DNA from: Rhabditophanes sp. KR3021
Taxonomy: Eukaryota > Nematoda > Chromadorea > Rhabditida > Alloionematidae
Assembly: GCA_963281155.1 (NCBI GenBank)
Contig: CAUJLY010000003.1
Coordinates: forward strand, 6,758,001-6,822,000
Length of the DNA stretch: 64,000 nucleotides
Direction: 5' to 3'
The notes beneath the pieces were generated by a model. The model was not told where the DNA came from. It worked only from the letters and a program-made list of their open reading frames with translations, and searched no databases. Positions within the stretch are counted from its first letter, which is position 1, and each line of letters starts with the position of its first letter. Shown in pieces: positions 23,755-35,425 of the stretch. A program made the position numbers and the translations under genes.

Positions 23755-26700
23755 ATGTCTCTTTCATCGAGCGGGTACAATGAAATTTGTGATTATATAA
23801 AAGGTTTGTTTATTCTCAGTTATTTATATGGTATCCCTTTGTTTCAGAACATCCAACATCTTTATTTGGATCAAAATACTGGAATGTTCGTTTTGTCACG
23901 GTTTTACAATTCTCAACTAAGCAAGACAAAATTGAAACAAAATTCTTTGTAATATCAAAATTCAGACTTTTTATCCTCCACGGCAAAGGTATATCTAACT
24001 TAAAGATAGACAAATCCTTCAACATTCTCTCGGTTCGAGCAATAAGTTTGACTGCTCCAAATCAAGTCACGCTTACAATCGAAGAATCCAATGCCGTAAT
24101 TAAAAAATACTACATCAAAACGGAAAAAATAAACGGAGAAGCAATCCAAGAAAACATCCTCTCCGCCCTCAAGCATTACTTTCCAGACATTGGAAATTGC
24201 ATCGAAAATTATCTTGAATTAGATGAAGGATGGAAAAAAGACTTTGACAATTATCCCAATTGCTTTCCTTCACTACCTTGTCGTGATTTTAGAAGGAGTT
24301 ACGCAGCTGTTTGTGATCTGTATGATCAGCCATTTAAAGATGAAGTGGTTTGGGATATTGAGAAGATTTACTCGGCTTCTAGTATTTCGGTGTTGCGATT
24401 GGAGGATTTTACACACTTGCATGGGAAGGATGTTGCGGCTATTGTTTCGGTTCTCCAGTTTTCAGCCTTTTTTGATGGTATTTCTGTGGATTCAGTTAGA
24501 TTGTCTCCCGAACTTACGGAAGCTATTTTGAGTGTCGTCAGAAGGTCGCCTTATTTTAAATCTATTGTTTTGAAGAATTGTTCCTTGACGAAGTAAGTTA
24601 CTAAATTCAATACTTTTTAATTATCTCATTTCAGAGACTTTTTGATCAATTTTGGAAACCATTTGCGTCTGAACAGGGCAACTAGGCTTGAGACACTTGA
24701 TTTGTCAGGAAATACATTTGATGATAAGAAGGCATTTTCAATTCTTGGAAATAGTTTGGCGGAAATTGATACTTTACATCATCTTTTCCTGGCTAATACA
24801 ATGTCCGAAAAGTCATTAGAGCACTTCTCATCTGCATTAGTCAAAGCTCTGCCAAGTGGCGCTAGTTTGACACTAAGAACACTCGTTCTAGCTAACAATC
24901 ATATCAAAGACGACGTCAAAGACTTTCTAAACGTACTATCGTTATGTCCAAAGCTGCGAACCTTAGATTTAACAGAAACCCAATTTCCTCTAGAAAAGCT
25001 ATTCCCAACAATAGCCTCAACTAATCTAATCAACTCCTTGGAATACCTTATCCTAGCCAACACCACCATCTCCAAAAAAGCGAAAGACAATGCAAATGAA
25101 ATCAAAGAACTCTTCTCTTCCTTTTCATCTCTTTGCCAACTCTCCTTCGCCTACTCTCCACTTCCCTCCGAAATATGGACAGCCATCATCACTGGCCTCC
25201 GTACCAACAACCATCTAACAGGTTTAGTATTAAATGTGTGTGGAGCAATCGAAAAAGGTTCAAGTGTGTTGAAGTGTCACATCGACCAGCTAAAATTTGT
25301 CACTGAGCTTAATCTACGCGACAATTCACTCGACGCAGATTGGATTCAAATTATAGCTGCAACGGGAAGAATGCCTATTCTAAGAAAATTAGACATCGGC
25401 GGTTCTACATTTGCTCACCTCAAAAAAGGATCAAAGCAAACCAGCACCATCCTATCCGACACTCTCCTCGAATTGACAAAAATGGTGTCTGATGATGTTT
25501 CTCCACTCGAAGAATTAATAATGAGTGATTGTAGATTGGGAAGTTCACTTAATGTTTTGATGAATAACTTGGGATGGGCTAAGACTTTGAAGGTACTTGA
25601 TTTGTCCAATAATGAGTTGAGGGAGTATTCGGTCAGGCTATTGTCGAAGTCTCTTCAAGTCAATACGTCCCTTAGAACTATTGCTATTGATAGAAACCAG
25701 ATTACTGGGGAGGGGTTTATGGATATTGCGCATGGATTGAGTTTAAATCACCAGTTGATTCACATTCCCTATCCGATTAATGACTTGGTGGAAGCGATGG
25801 CCAAGCCCGACAGGAATAAAGTGGTTTCGGCTTTGGCATTGATCGAGGCACATCTCCACAGAAATAGAGTTAAGAAGGAGAAGGAGACTTTGAAGTGTCA
25901 TACTGTCTTAAGAAGACTTCAGCACAAAATTTCCTACCTTAGTTCCAATTTAAGTGATGGGAAGAAGCACAATCTAAATACACTTCATGAGTCGATTGTC
26001 GGCATCAAGGACATTTCATTAGTCGACATTTCCAATATCTCTACTTTAGTTGATTCAATCGTAGAAAAGGTTATTCCTAGTTATGAAAAAGAGCTGCTAT
26101 CTAAGACATATGATTTAAGACAATTGACTGGCACAGATTTCACCTCCGCAAAGTTGGCCAATAATCCGGTCAAAGTGTTACTTAAGCAACAACTGAAAGA
26201 AGTCGTTGATGACTGCTTTAGAGAATTCAAATGGCATAATATTTCAGACATGTGCGATGAATATTTGGACAAGATTGACAATAAAAGTACGGGAGAAACG
26301 ATGGCCCGAGTTCAAGGTTCATCCACACCTTTTTATATGCCTAATCTAAGAAATGGGTCACTTACAACGAGTGTCAAGTCGAATGGATCTAGTTCCATGG
26401 AAACTTCTTTGGCAACACCTAATTCACCTATGCTAATGCCCTTGAATGCTCCAATGAATAATTTGAATAGAGGGAGACCAAAGGCACCCAGAAATCTGAA
26501 AGATGTTAGACAAGGCAGTGTGGGGAAATCGCCAGCTAGGTATACGCCTTCTAGTGAAGTACCATCTCCAGGAATTCCTAGAAGACAACATGCTTTGAGT
26601 GCAGTTTTGGATAATGAGAAATCTCCCACTGTTGGAAGTTATAATTTTAGTGGTATGAAAGTTCCCGTGTTGCCACCATTGACTGCACCTCACAACGAAC

Positions 26701-26897
26701 GACTTTCCCCAGCAGACTCTCCAACCGAAGATTTGATGTCTAATTCATCCAATTCTTACTCTTCAAACACTTCCAATTCCCTAAAAAGAAACCTAGGACC
26801 AACAAGCCTGACAACTCCAATGACCCCTCCACCTATCGTTCCTCGTCGCGGCAAAGCCTTCTCCACCAGTCAAGCCTCCCCCACAACTCCCTCCTAA
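23755..26897 (+). CDS. CARMIL family capping-protein regulator (PH-like + leucine-rich repeats)
   Basis: CARMILs bind actin capping protein and uncap barbed ends at the plasma membrane, influencing cell migration. Exons are 23755-23803, 23848-24592 and 24635-26897; the sum is 1018 codons plus stop. A non-canonical PH domain occupies about residues 20-120 (KYWNVRFVTVLQFSTK, FRLFILHG, FNILSVRAISL). The linker RRSYAAVCDLYDQPFKDEVV and IEKIYSASSISVLRLEDFTH matches vertebrate CARMIL. Leucine-rich repeats run to about residue 650 (LETLDLSGNTFDDK; LKVLDLSNNELREY; LRTIAIDRNQITG). A helical dimerisation region follows, then a Pro/Ser-rich tail. The tail has NRGRPKAPRN near residue 876, possibly the degenerate core of the capping-protein-interaction motif (consensus contains RPK). 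Length is shorter than vertebrate forms. Confidence 0.9.
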
Positions 26898-27121
26898 ACC
26901 AGGAAATATTTTTACAGAAAGAATCGGGCCAGAATAACTTAACTTTACAACAACTTTATTTTTAGAGTGATCAAATCATTCTACTTTAACATTTAAATTT
27001 AAAATGAAAGCGGTATTAATATTGTGGGTTAATTAGACTTATTATTATTTAATGTAATAAAATATGTAATTTTTCAAATGCCTTTATTTAATTAACAAAT
27101 AGGAAGAAGTTGAACTTTTAT

Positions 27122-27690
27122 TTATATTGGTTCCTCTTCTTCCATGTCGACTTCCTCCTCAACTTCAATCTCTTCCGTAGCAGTGGAGTTAGTGTTGTCA
27201 CCTGCGTCCTCGAGTACTGGAGCTTCCTCTTCAAAAACGCCATCGTGCTTAAGATCATCAGCGGTCGCTTCATCTAAATCCACATCGTCCTTGCACATAC
27301 TTTGAGGCACACAAATGCCAGCATTACTCTTAGCATAATTAGGCCTGCAAAGACATGTAGGTGGTTTATTCTTGTCATTACACTTCAAAGGAGCCCCATC
27401 CAATTTATTACAAAAAGCACCGCACCAGTACCCTTTTTTCCAGGGAATCTCATACGCATGCTCGCAAGCAACATCGCTAATTACAGCAACTGCCTTTGTA
27501 ATTGGCGGTGGTTTTTTCTTTGGGACTATTTTTTTAACAACTCTTTTGACACTTTTCCTGCCCTTCTTCCTTGGCTTATGGAGGCAATTAACTGAATCCC
27601 AAAAGATTACCGCCAAAACCACTAAAGCAAACTAAAATCTAAATAAAGGAAACTTTTCTAAGCCAAACTTACAATCAAAATCACTTTCAT
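27122..27690 (-). CDS. Secreted small cysteine-rich protein with TIL-like domain and acidic tail
   Basis: Exons are 27673-27690 and 27122-27631 with a 41-bp intron, joined in phase 0. The junction creates a clean signal peptide, MKVILIFALVVLAVIFWDSV, with a likely cut near NCLH. Mature order: a very basic stretch (KPRKKGRKSVKRVVKKIVPK), an eight-cysteine module from ACEHAYEIPWKKGYWCGAFC to CLCRPNYAKSNAGICVPQSM-C, then an acidic Glu/Asp tail. The CLC...GIC(V)P...C end and the N-terminal CxxxYEIP resemble trypsin-inhibitor-like (TIL) domains, but two of the usual ten cysteines are missing, so inhibitor activity cannot be claimed. It is 175 residues in all. The opposite charge of the two arms around the module is unusual. 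Gene reality is well supported by the signal peptide formed across the splice. Confidence 0.72.
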
Positions 27691-28179
27691 CCCAGCCAAA
27701 CCCAATAAACTACCACCACCTCTACAATCCATCTCTTTATCACCACCCAACCTTCCTTTTACAATCATAACAAATCAAATAAATTACCTTTTTATTGTTC
27801 AAAGACACCAATATATTATATTATATATTTATAAAAAATATTACACATTCACAAATAATAAAATGATTGGATTGAGACACCCAAACAAACAGACTAATTA
27901 AAAAATTGATGTAAACATCAAAATTAGTAGTACACTTTTTTTTAACAAATGAAGATAACTTAAGAAACAATGTTGATCTTTTGTGAGAAAGTCAATTTTG
28001 GAAGGTTTTTGAGGATTGAATGGCTTGGGTAGGGCACATTTCAATTGAACCAAAAATACAATTATATAGGTGTGTGGTGAGTAAAGAAGGTCGGAATGGG
28101 TCCAGACGATAGAATATTATATAATTAACTTTTTGTAGAAATAGGCTTTCTGTTTTCTGTGTTCCTATTAATAATTATA
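27691..28179. other. Intergenic, 489 bp
   Basis: This is upstream sequence of the small secreted gene and downstream sequence of the LSM14 gene, both on the minus strand. It is AT-rich, with no ORF or RNA signature. Confidence 0.5.
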
Positions 28180-29365
28180 TTATTTGGATTCGACTGGGTT
28201 TCTGGGGACGTTGGATTGTTTGTCGTCGTAGCGTTTGTGGCTGGAATGGTACAAGCCACGTCCATCTCCGGTTGATTGGAAACGGCCTCTGTGAGGTCTG
28301 GCTTCGCTGTTTGAGGTTCCGCGGTAGTTGGCGGAAGGAGGTCCTCCTCTGTTGCCTCGGTAAGGTCCACGACCACCACGGGATCTGAAGTTAAGGGCGC
28401 GGACTGCGGTGTGGCCGAATGTTTCTTGATTTGTGATGCGTTCTTTTCTCCAATCTGGGCGGTTGGATCTTCCTTCGGCTTTTTCAAGAGCGTCGCAGGA
28501 GATGTTGTCGAAGAAGGATGATTGCCTGTTGTAACAAGCGTCTTTCTCATCCCCATCCTCCTTGTGGTTGGAGTCGCCACTGTCGCTGTAACTTTCATCA
28601 GGTTTTTCAATGTCCTGCACACCGACGTTCCGGAAGTCACTGATGACGTGTGACAACGATTCTTGGAATTGCTCGTTGGCTTTGACGAAATCGTAGTCAG
28701 AGTCAAACTTGAGCTTGTCACGCCCGAACCCAGTGCTGACCCGTCCCCCACGAGTAACGAAGGAGTTTCCACGGTAGCCGCCACGACCATTCACGTTGTT
28801 GCCTCCTCTGGAGGACCCTCCGCGCTGAACATAATCCCCTCTTGTTCCGGGCGCCTTAGCGCTACCTTCCCCTTCCTTCTTGAGGTAGGGTTCTTTCTTG
28901 GGCTGGCGTGGCTTGGCAGTTTCTTTGGCCGCGAGTTGGGCCTTGCTTTCTCTTTTGTTCGAGTCACCAGACTCAGTGGAAGGCGGTCTTTGTTGCTGAG
29001 GGGGGCATTCTGATTCCCTTGAGACGTGCAAAATAGCAGGGTCAGAATACAAGCCCTCGCTTTGGGTAGGTTGCTTGGGAGTTTCACACACAATCAGATC
29101 CTTGATGTCTGAAGCCTTGAAGATGATGTACTCGTAAATTTCGTCACGAGCAGACACGGGATTTGCAGTAGGTCTATCTTCAGTACCAAAAGACTTTACT
29201 ATAAGAGGATTGTGGTTAGGATCGATTAAAGTTTGTCGAATTACCTTTAGCCAGAGCAATGGTGCTTTCTTGGGTGTCAACGGTGTACAGGATCCCTTCG
29301 TAACGAATATCCAATTTAGAGACTAGACTGATCTTAGAACCAATGTAAGGAGTTGGTGCTGCCAT
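28180..29365 (-). CDS. car-1: LSM14/RAP55/Trailer hitch family RNA-binding protein (CAR-1 type)
   Basis: This P-body and germ-granule translational repressor binds DDX6 helicase. Exons are 29245-29365 and 28180-29198 (46-bp intron), 379 residues. An N-terminal LSm domain covers about residues 1-75: [20 protein letters not shown] and [20 protein letters not shown] across the junction, then [19 protein letters not shown] charged linker is followed by an RGG patch ([17 protein letters not shown]), the FDF motif ([16 protein letters not shown], near residue 199), the FFD motif ([14 protein letters not shown]), the TFG motif (ITNQETFG) and a C-terminal RGG region. Domain order is exactly that of the family. 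In Caenorhabditis CAR-1 is needed for cytokinesis and germline RNA control; the same role is inferred. Confidence 0.94.
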
Positions 29366-30369
29366 GATAATTAATCTAAAACAAACCAACAGTTAGGGTA
29401 TGTCGCAAAAAGAATGAATGAATAAGTAACGCTACAAGAGTAAGGGCATAAAGGATAGTCGATAGTGGTGGTGTAGTGTCTGGTCAAGTTAAAAAATATT
29501 GTCAAAAATATACGGGGAAAGGGACTTCAATGAGGGTGAGGGCGATGATGATGTGGAGATATTAAGTAAAAAGTGGTGATTTTGGGTGGTGTGAGTAATA
29601 AGAAAGGCAAAATGATGATTAAGGGACAAACTTTAATCCCATTTAAGATCAGTCATCATCGTAATTGGTCACAAAAAATAAAATAAAAAAGAAGTGTGTG
29701 TATATTGAGTAGGTGGGATGTGGTCGGCGCAAAATTCTACCATGGAATAAGTGGTGATATCCAAAGTGAGTGACTTTATAATATATCGGTTCTCTTGAAG
29801 GGAAATGTTATAAAACAAAATGGCTTCTAACCAAGAGTAAATTTGACCAATATAAGTTTAGCAAACGGCGAGCAAAGTTGGTAATGTTTGTGGTGGTAAG
29901 TAATACAATAAAATGGTAATAAAAACAGCTTAGCACACCAAATTAGTATGTATGTAATTTAGTAATGATTGATGATTGGAAACCTGGCAAGGCTTGGTTA
30001 TTTAATGAAGAAGTGACTTGTATCAACTGGAATAGGGTGTAGTTCAATCAAATAAAATTAATTTAATTCATTTTCTTAGAACTTAGATCTAATTATCGTA
30101 ACAAGTTGATAATCAACGTGTAATTTACTTCCAAATAACTTGGCACAAGTTCATGATATTACTAAAGTTATTGTATCTGAAAACTTACAGATTTACAAAG
30201 ATGCAAAAAGGTATTACTGTGGTTTATTTTTATATCTTATCAAGCATAATTTTATTCCCGTCAAGGAATAAAGGATAAGAATAAATGAAATGAACACGTG
30301 AAATGATTACCAATTTCGACACGGTATCAGTTTGTAGTCCTAATAACTATACATAGCGTTGCTTAATAC
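29366..30369. other. Intergenic, about 1 kb
   Basis: Upstream region of the LSM14 gene. The first 400 bp have short GGTGATG-like and GTGTGG runs. No ORF, RNA gene or repeat is supported. Confidence 0.45.
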
Positions 30370-30507
30370 TTAAATTCTTAAACCCAGAGCTTCTTCTGAC
30401 GGGGAGAGCAGCAGTTTTAGTCTTTTGCTTTCGATAATTCTGAGAAGTGGTCTACCAACGCTTCTTTCCGTATTTCTGTTGTGCGTATTATTATGACACT
30501 TAATCAT
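30370..30507 (-). CDS. Candidate very small gene, 45 aa, unrecognised
   Basis: A 46-codon ATG-to-TAA frame encodes a basic peptide whose second half reads RSVGRPLLRIIESKRLKLLL then SPSEEALGLRI. GC content and codon use rise locally compared with flanking AT-rich DNA, the main reason to list it. No splice partner was identified and no family is recognised. It is one of several very small minus-strand coding-like stretches between 30 and 35 kb. Confidence 0.3.
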   Translation of the reverse strand: MIKCHNNTHNRNTERSVGRPLLRIIESKRLKLLLSPSEEALGLRI

Positions 30508-30991
30508 AAAAGGAATACAAAGTATTTAGCTTATATACTGAGTTCTTACGTGGCTGCAAAACTGTATTCAAAGATTTAAGTCTAATATGCATAGCCATTT
30601 TAAGTCAACATACATTAACTTATTTTGGATGTAAACTCAAGTTGCAGAGTGATTCAAGTCTAAAAAATTAAACCACTAATTTTAGCGTACTTGCATCCTG
30701 CAAATTTATATTCTTCCTTTATGGCAATTTTAATAGAATACTAAATTTAAATTTGTGTGTTTTGGTTTTGATTATCAAATTAAGTAGTGGTGTATTTAAT
30801 CAAATACCGAACGACAATTATTTGATTTTGGTGTCTTATCTAACAATTAAAAGTAATGATCATTAATACAAATAAATGCTTTATCATATTGAAATTTCTT
30901 TTTTTGAAAGTTTATTCTCTTATTTTTATTTATTTATACCCTATTTCAAAGAAGATATGTCATAAGACATAAACTATACATGTATTATAAT
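30508..30991. other. Intergenic, 484 bp
   Basis: AT-rich sequence between two small minus-strand genes. The last 70 bp (from about 30925) belong to a segment repeated at about 34905. Nothing else is seen. Confidence 0.4.
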
Positions 30992-31303
30992 TTAAATATA
31001 GCTTTGGGGTAGAGGCTTAAAACTTTCTCTATCTTGTGCCATTCTAAACACCTCATTTACGTTTCTTTTAACTCTTTCACCGGGAACCTTTTCAAAAGCT
31101 TTGGATGCCTAAACGCAGAAGGTTGTTAATATTCACATTATTTAATTAATTTACGTAACCGTTAACCAAACGACTACTAGGCATGTTTATTTCTTTAGAA
31201 CAATCATTCGTAGCAGCACCTTTATTTACTGGAATTGCGTTTGAATTCCTATAATTAGAATGCAATACAAAATTGATAAGAGTTGTATTCTATACTTTTT
31301 CAT
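30992..31303 (-). CDS. Small minus-strand protein of a local repeat family, about 72 aa
   Basis: Proposed exons are 31296-31303, 31155-31248 and 30992-31108 with 47- and 46-bp introns. Total length is 219 bp, exactly 73 codons with stop. The product is hydrophilic; its C-terminal exon reads GERVKRNVNEVFRMAQDRES then FKPLPQSYI. No signal peptide or known domain. The third exon and its downstream flank are repeated in degenerate form at 34940-35065. The first exon is only 8 coding bases, which weakens the start. Conservation of the KR.VN.V.R.AQ...FK.LPQ pattern in both copies despite nucleotide divergence supports a coding origin. Confidence 0.4.
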
Positions 31304-32543
31304 TGCTTTAATATCATGACAATTTGAATATAACATAATTACAACATAAGCATTAAATGTTCATTATAGAAATTTGGATATTATTAGGTTAGTGCACAAA
31401 TTGATGACGTGTTTATTCAAAATTTACGACTATAGAAGAGAACGAAAAACCGATTCCACTCATAAGTTCAAATTCATTTACTAAGCAACATTTCTACGCC
31501 CAGTGTCATCGGGAGAATGAAGGTTTCCGGAACAAGCTCCGACGACAAATCATCACCCCTATTGGTCTTGGATGGTAAAGGTGTTGGTTGAAAAGCTATG
31601 ACTTGGACGAATAAAAGGCATGCCTCAGCGATAACTCCAACAAATAAGACCAACTTATATGATAAATAATATTTAAATCTTATGTTCACCCCTTCACCTT
31701 CTTGCTATAAAACTATTTGATGAAATTTACATATTAAACTTCCATCATAGTTGAGCAATTGAGTCATTCTAAATTTATGCTCACTGATGAATGGTCGCTA
31801 TATTTTAGAGACCACGCCATCATACAACAGCTCTGGATGGTTTCTTGTGCACGAACTTGCCAAGAAATGACGACCAAATCTTGCTCCAGATCCCAAAACT
31901 ACTCGATCAAAGCTTCTCTTCCAGCCAACATTGCATTTATCGATAATGCCCCGATTAAGGACTTTGGAGGTGCTCAAAAACAGACTTTCTTAAATAATCT
32001 CCATATAGAATTAATATTCATATTTATTATCATATTTATACAACCCTCTTTATTTTATAATAAACAATCTATCTTGATGTCGTTCACTAAGTCTCTTGCC
32101 AAACTCCGTACCAGGAGGTCTTAATAAAAATATTCATTTTGTATTTTGTTTGTCGTCATGTCGAGGATTGAATGTAACGTGCTTTTGAATATCTATTTGT
32201 ATACGCACATTTTTGGACTGTTTCAAACCAACCCATAATATCCGCCCTATATGACTGAGAAGTAAAAAGCCATAAAAAATGGGAGATATATAAATTAATT
32301 TTGGGGCAACTTGATTATGCCCATAATTGATCCAAACAACAAGCCCTGGCAATCACCCGCAATGATTAAGAAAATACTGCAATACACGTTCTGCCAAACA
32401 CAAATGACCATCAATCTCAGAACGAAATGGATGGTCCTGGTGAGAAATTAAACAGCGGGGTTGGTGTATGCTTACTAGGCAGTTTTAGTTTGACTAATTA
32501 AAACAGTATTATATGATTGTTGCTCAATTATTTAATATTTATA
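31304..32543. other. Region with unresolved coding-like frames, 1.2 kb
   Basis: Three frames deserve mention; none has a secure model. On the minus strand, 31474-31704 follows an acceptor (TTTTATAG) and encodes a hydrophobic span (KLVLFVGVIAEACLLFVQVI) then FQPTPLPSKTNRGDD; no initiating ATG was found. On the plus strand, 31759-32124 is a 121-codon frame including IIQQLWMVSCARTCQEM and a hydrophobic C-terminus. Opposite it, the minus strand is open with SGARFGRHFLASSCTRNHPE. They overlap, so not all can be genes. From 32130 to 32540 nothing firm is seen. Confidence 0.3.
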
Positions 32544-34769
32544 ATGACTTCTATACCATATAATGACGATATTGGTAAACAATTTCATTGTGAGGCCAAA
32601 GCCGACAGTCCTGAAGTTAATGAAAATGCTAATCCAGCATTTAAAGCGACAATGATTGCAAGTTTTGTCCAAACTTACCGCTTAATTTTACTTTTTTAGT
32701 GGAAAAAAATTTTAATAACATTCAAAACCCAAATGCCCCTGAAGCGTCACAGAGCCTACCTTTCAAGTTATGAGGATACCTTCACAGGTAAAGAGGCTGT
32801 CGACTTTATGATGGAAGTAGTGCCTGGCATTGTTGGGCCTACCAAGTCAGTTACGCGGGACAAGTGTACTGCACTCCTTCAAAAAGTTCTCGAGGAAAAT
32901 GTATTTTCAAATGTTAGATATGAAATTGATCAGAAGTTTGAGGATGGAGGTACGATTTTCAAGTTTCCTCCAAAGTTGAATGATTCAAATGGTAGCCGGC
33001 CAAGATCCAGCTCAGTCAATGACGCTTCGATGAGAGTAATGATGCGGACAAGTCAAATGAAAGCAACATTTGATCCTGACATAAGGAGAATATCGAATCC
33101 GATTGACAAAAAGGACTACTCATCTGTCAGGCATTCGACTCTTGGTTCAAGAAATAATTTCTGTGGATCGTCTGAAACTGGGCACCGTTCTAGACAAGGA
33201 ATCAAGTTAGATGGAGGTAAAATAGAAACGGTCGCCTCGCCTATAAGCGTCCTAAAGACATGTGACTCATCAAGCAAGATCATGCTATCTACTCCTGGCT
33301 ACCTCAAACCTAGTGCCCGAAGACGCTCCAACTCTGTCAGCCCTATATTGCCTGTAGAAATAAAGGCCGGGAAGATCTTTGAACCAAATTCGTGGAGAAT
33401 GTGCCTTCTCAGCCAACTGAGAACCTTGTTAGATCACAAAAATTTGTCCTGCTTCCTGCCTGATTGGTTTTCTGACGGTGACATTAATTTCAATTGTACG
33501 GAAGTTGGTTCGAATGGCATTGTTAAAGGGTACAATGAAAAGGAAGAAATTGGAGAACATGTGTTGGGAATGATGAGGTTTTTGGTGCGCTTTCCTTTCA
33601 AAACAACTGCTTTTGTTGATGCGAATCATCAATACGTCGGGATTGAATTAGACACTTTCAGCAATGTTCTGGTTGAATTGAAGAAAATTTGTTATCAAGG
33701 AGTGTTTCCGCCTAATTTGATCTACTCTATCCAAGCAATCTTTGACAACTTCAATGAAGATGTTGAAAATGGAAGACCAAAGGATCACGGAAATACGTTG
33801 TTGCGGCGTTTAGCAGACAAGAATTTGCCTGGGTTTCTGAAAGGTGGGACAACTTCGAACAATATTACACCTATCTCTGGGAAAGTTGGAAGTAGACCAA
33901 GCTTAAGATCTCGTGGCATGTTGAGGCAAATACCCTTCCAAACAATTCAGGACGACACACACAAGAAATTCCTGTCCTCGAAGAAGCAGTCGGACAACTT
34001 GCCCGGACTAATCCGTCCAAGAGACTCTTCTAACAATCCAATGTCACCTCTATTCTCACCTGAAACAGTGACGGGAATGGAAAGCAGGTACTTGGCAGAT
34101 GAAGCACAAATGAAAGAAAAGTTAGTGAAAATTCTCTGCCGTTTCCTGCTCTTGATGGATTCACCTACTCGGCGAAGACTACACATCATTATCAGATTCA
34201 TTAATCGTGTGTCTGGAAATCATACACTCAAACTTTCGAAGACGTACTCAAATAGGGTAGTAATCCTAAAGTCAATCACTCCACTTCTAATCAGATGCGA
34301 AAGTCATTCAATCAAACCAAATGCGAAAATAGTTGCCTTTCTTATGGATAATGAAAGTGAAGTGTTTGCTGTTCCAAAGAGTCTCATTAACGACCATCAA
34401 AATTACTTAATGGATAGCGACTTTGCAAAGAATGTAAGAAGTAAAGTCAATTCTCAACTCTCTCAAATGATCCCAAATGTGTACAGTGAAGATATTGTAA
34501 TCTCTTCGCCTGTGCAATACTGCCAACAGATTAAGCCTGAAGAATATGTGGCGCAAACTGTTGATCCCGAATCTCATTTAATTGAATTGCTTGATAACCT
34601 CCTAACTAATTCAAAATTGGATGAAATTACACGGAAGAAAAAACTAAAATTGTTTAGGAGAGTTTACCCAGCCATCTTCGACAAAAGATTTCCAACTGCC
34701 GTGCCCGATTCTCCAGAACCTCAAGATATGCCAACATTCGTCCAAAGAATTAAGAAGATGCTAATGTAA
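32544..34769 (+). CDS. LET-99/DEPDC1-like DEP-domain protein
   Basis: LET-99 acts with G-protein signalling at the cell cortex to position the mitotic spindle; vertebrate DEPDC1 is mitotic. Exons are 32544-32657 and 32700-34769, 727 residues. The intron has a GC donor (GCAAGT) and TTTTTTAG acceptor; only this choice keeps frame and produces FKATMIWKKILITFKTQMPL, which aligns with the start of DEPDC1 (KATKLWNEVI...GMPL). The DEP domain covers about residues 33-130 (KRHRAYLSSYEDTFTGKEAV, IFKFPP). A Ser-rich linker follows, then the conserved block PNSWRMCLLSQLRTLLDHKN with PDWF, and a degenerate RhoGAP-like region (KILCRFLLLMDSPTRRRLHI and IIRFINRVSGN). No Arg finger is evident. The gene is flanked by two copies of a dispersed repeat. 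Confidence 0.85.
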
Positions 34770-34939
34770 GATAGCTGTAATTTTGTTAACTAATTTATTA
34801 ATTTATTAATTTTCAATTTTTTATGTATTATCAACTATCTCATTTATTTAAAACCTTAATTAGACTCGTAACGAGTATTAAAAGTAAATTGTTTCATAAA
34901 TTCATTTATTTAAAAGTACCCTATGTCAAAGAATATGAT
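34770..34939. other. 3' flank of the LET-99-like gene
   Basis: AT-rich 3' untranslated sequence. The phrase ATTTATTTAAAAGTACCCTATGTCAAAG near 34905-34935 begins the segment shared with 30940-30960. Confidence 0.4.
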
Positions 34940-35065
34940 ATGTAATAATATTAAAAATACATCCAAAATTTCGATATATCTCTTGGGGTAGGCATTTAAA
35001 TTTATCTTTATTCTGTGCCAATCTTAACACAGCATTCATCTTCCTTTTTCCACCAAATAATTTCC
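34940..35065 (-). pseudogene. Degenerate copy of the 31-kb small gene (dispersed repeat)
   Basis: On the minus strand this reads GGKRKMNAVLRLAQNKDKFK then CLPQEIY, clearly related to GERVKRNVNEVFRMAQDRES and FKPLPQSYI encoded at 30992-31108. Shared flanking DNA (ACCCTATxTCAAAGAA and CTTGGGGTAG) extends the match to about 150 bp. The upstream exon is not recognisable, an in-frame stop precedes the conserved part, and the frame runs past the expected stop. A dead duplicate is therefore likely. The two copies lie on either side of the LET-99-like gene in the same orientation. Confidence 0.45.
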
Positions 35066-35425
35066 TCACATGTCCAAGTAAATTTCACAAAACCTTCCAA
35101 CGGGCACCGATTTATTATAAGCTTTGTCAAATTATTGTCTCTACTCCTCAGTTGATGACTAATAAAGCGAGTCTCGAGGTTAATGATAATTATGGCAAGA
35201 TAAGGATTGTGAACATTTGTATGTATTTAAATCTTTTTCGTCTATTTCAAGGTCTAAAATAAATAGAAGGGCTTTGTTTGCACTTAATTAATTTAGTACG
35301 TATTGTATAATTTATATAATCTATCTTGAACATAAGCATTTATTGTTTTTATTTTAATTAAACCAATTTAAAATACATAATCCACAAAAAAATATTAGAA
35401 AGATACTTTGAATGGTATATTTGTG
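35066..35425. other. Intergenic, 360 bp
   Basis: AT-rich sequence with no supported gene. It contains the 3' flank of the minus-strand OSGEP gene and possibly remains of the upstream exon of the degenerate small gene. Confidence 0.4.

Noticed and set aside
28125..28790. 221-codon alternative minus-strand frame in LSM14
   Set aside because: Thr/Ser/Pro-rich shadow of the RGG region; the main frame has LSm, FDF, FFD and TFG motifs.
31760..31870. ShK-like end (WMVSCARTC) in the plus-strand frame
   Set aside because: Only the last two cysteines fit the pattern; the other four are missing.
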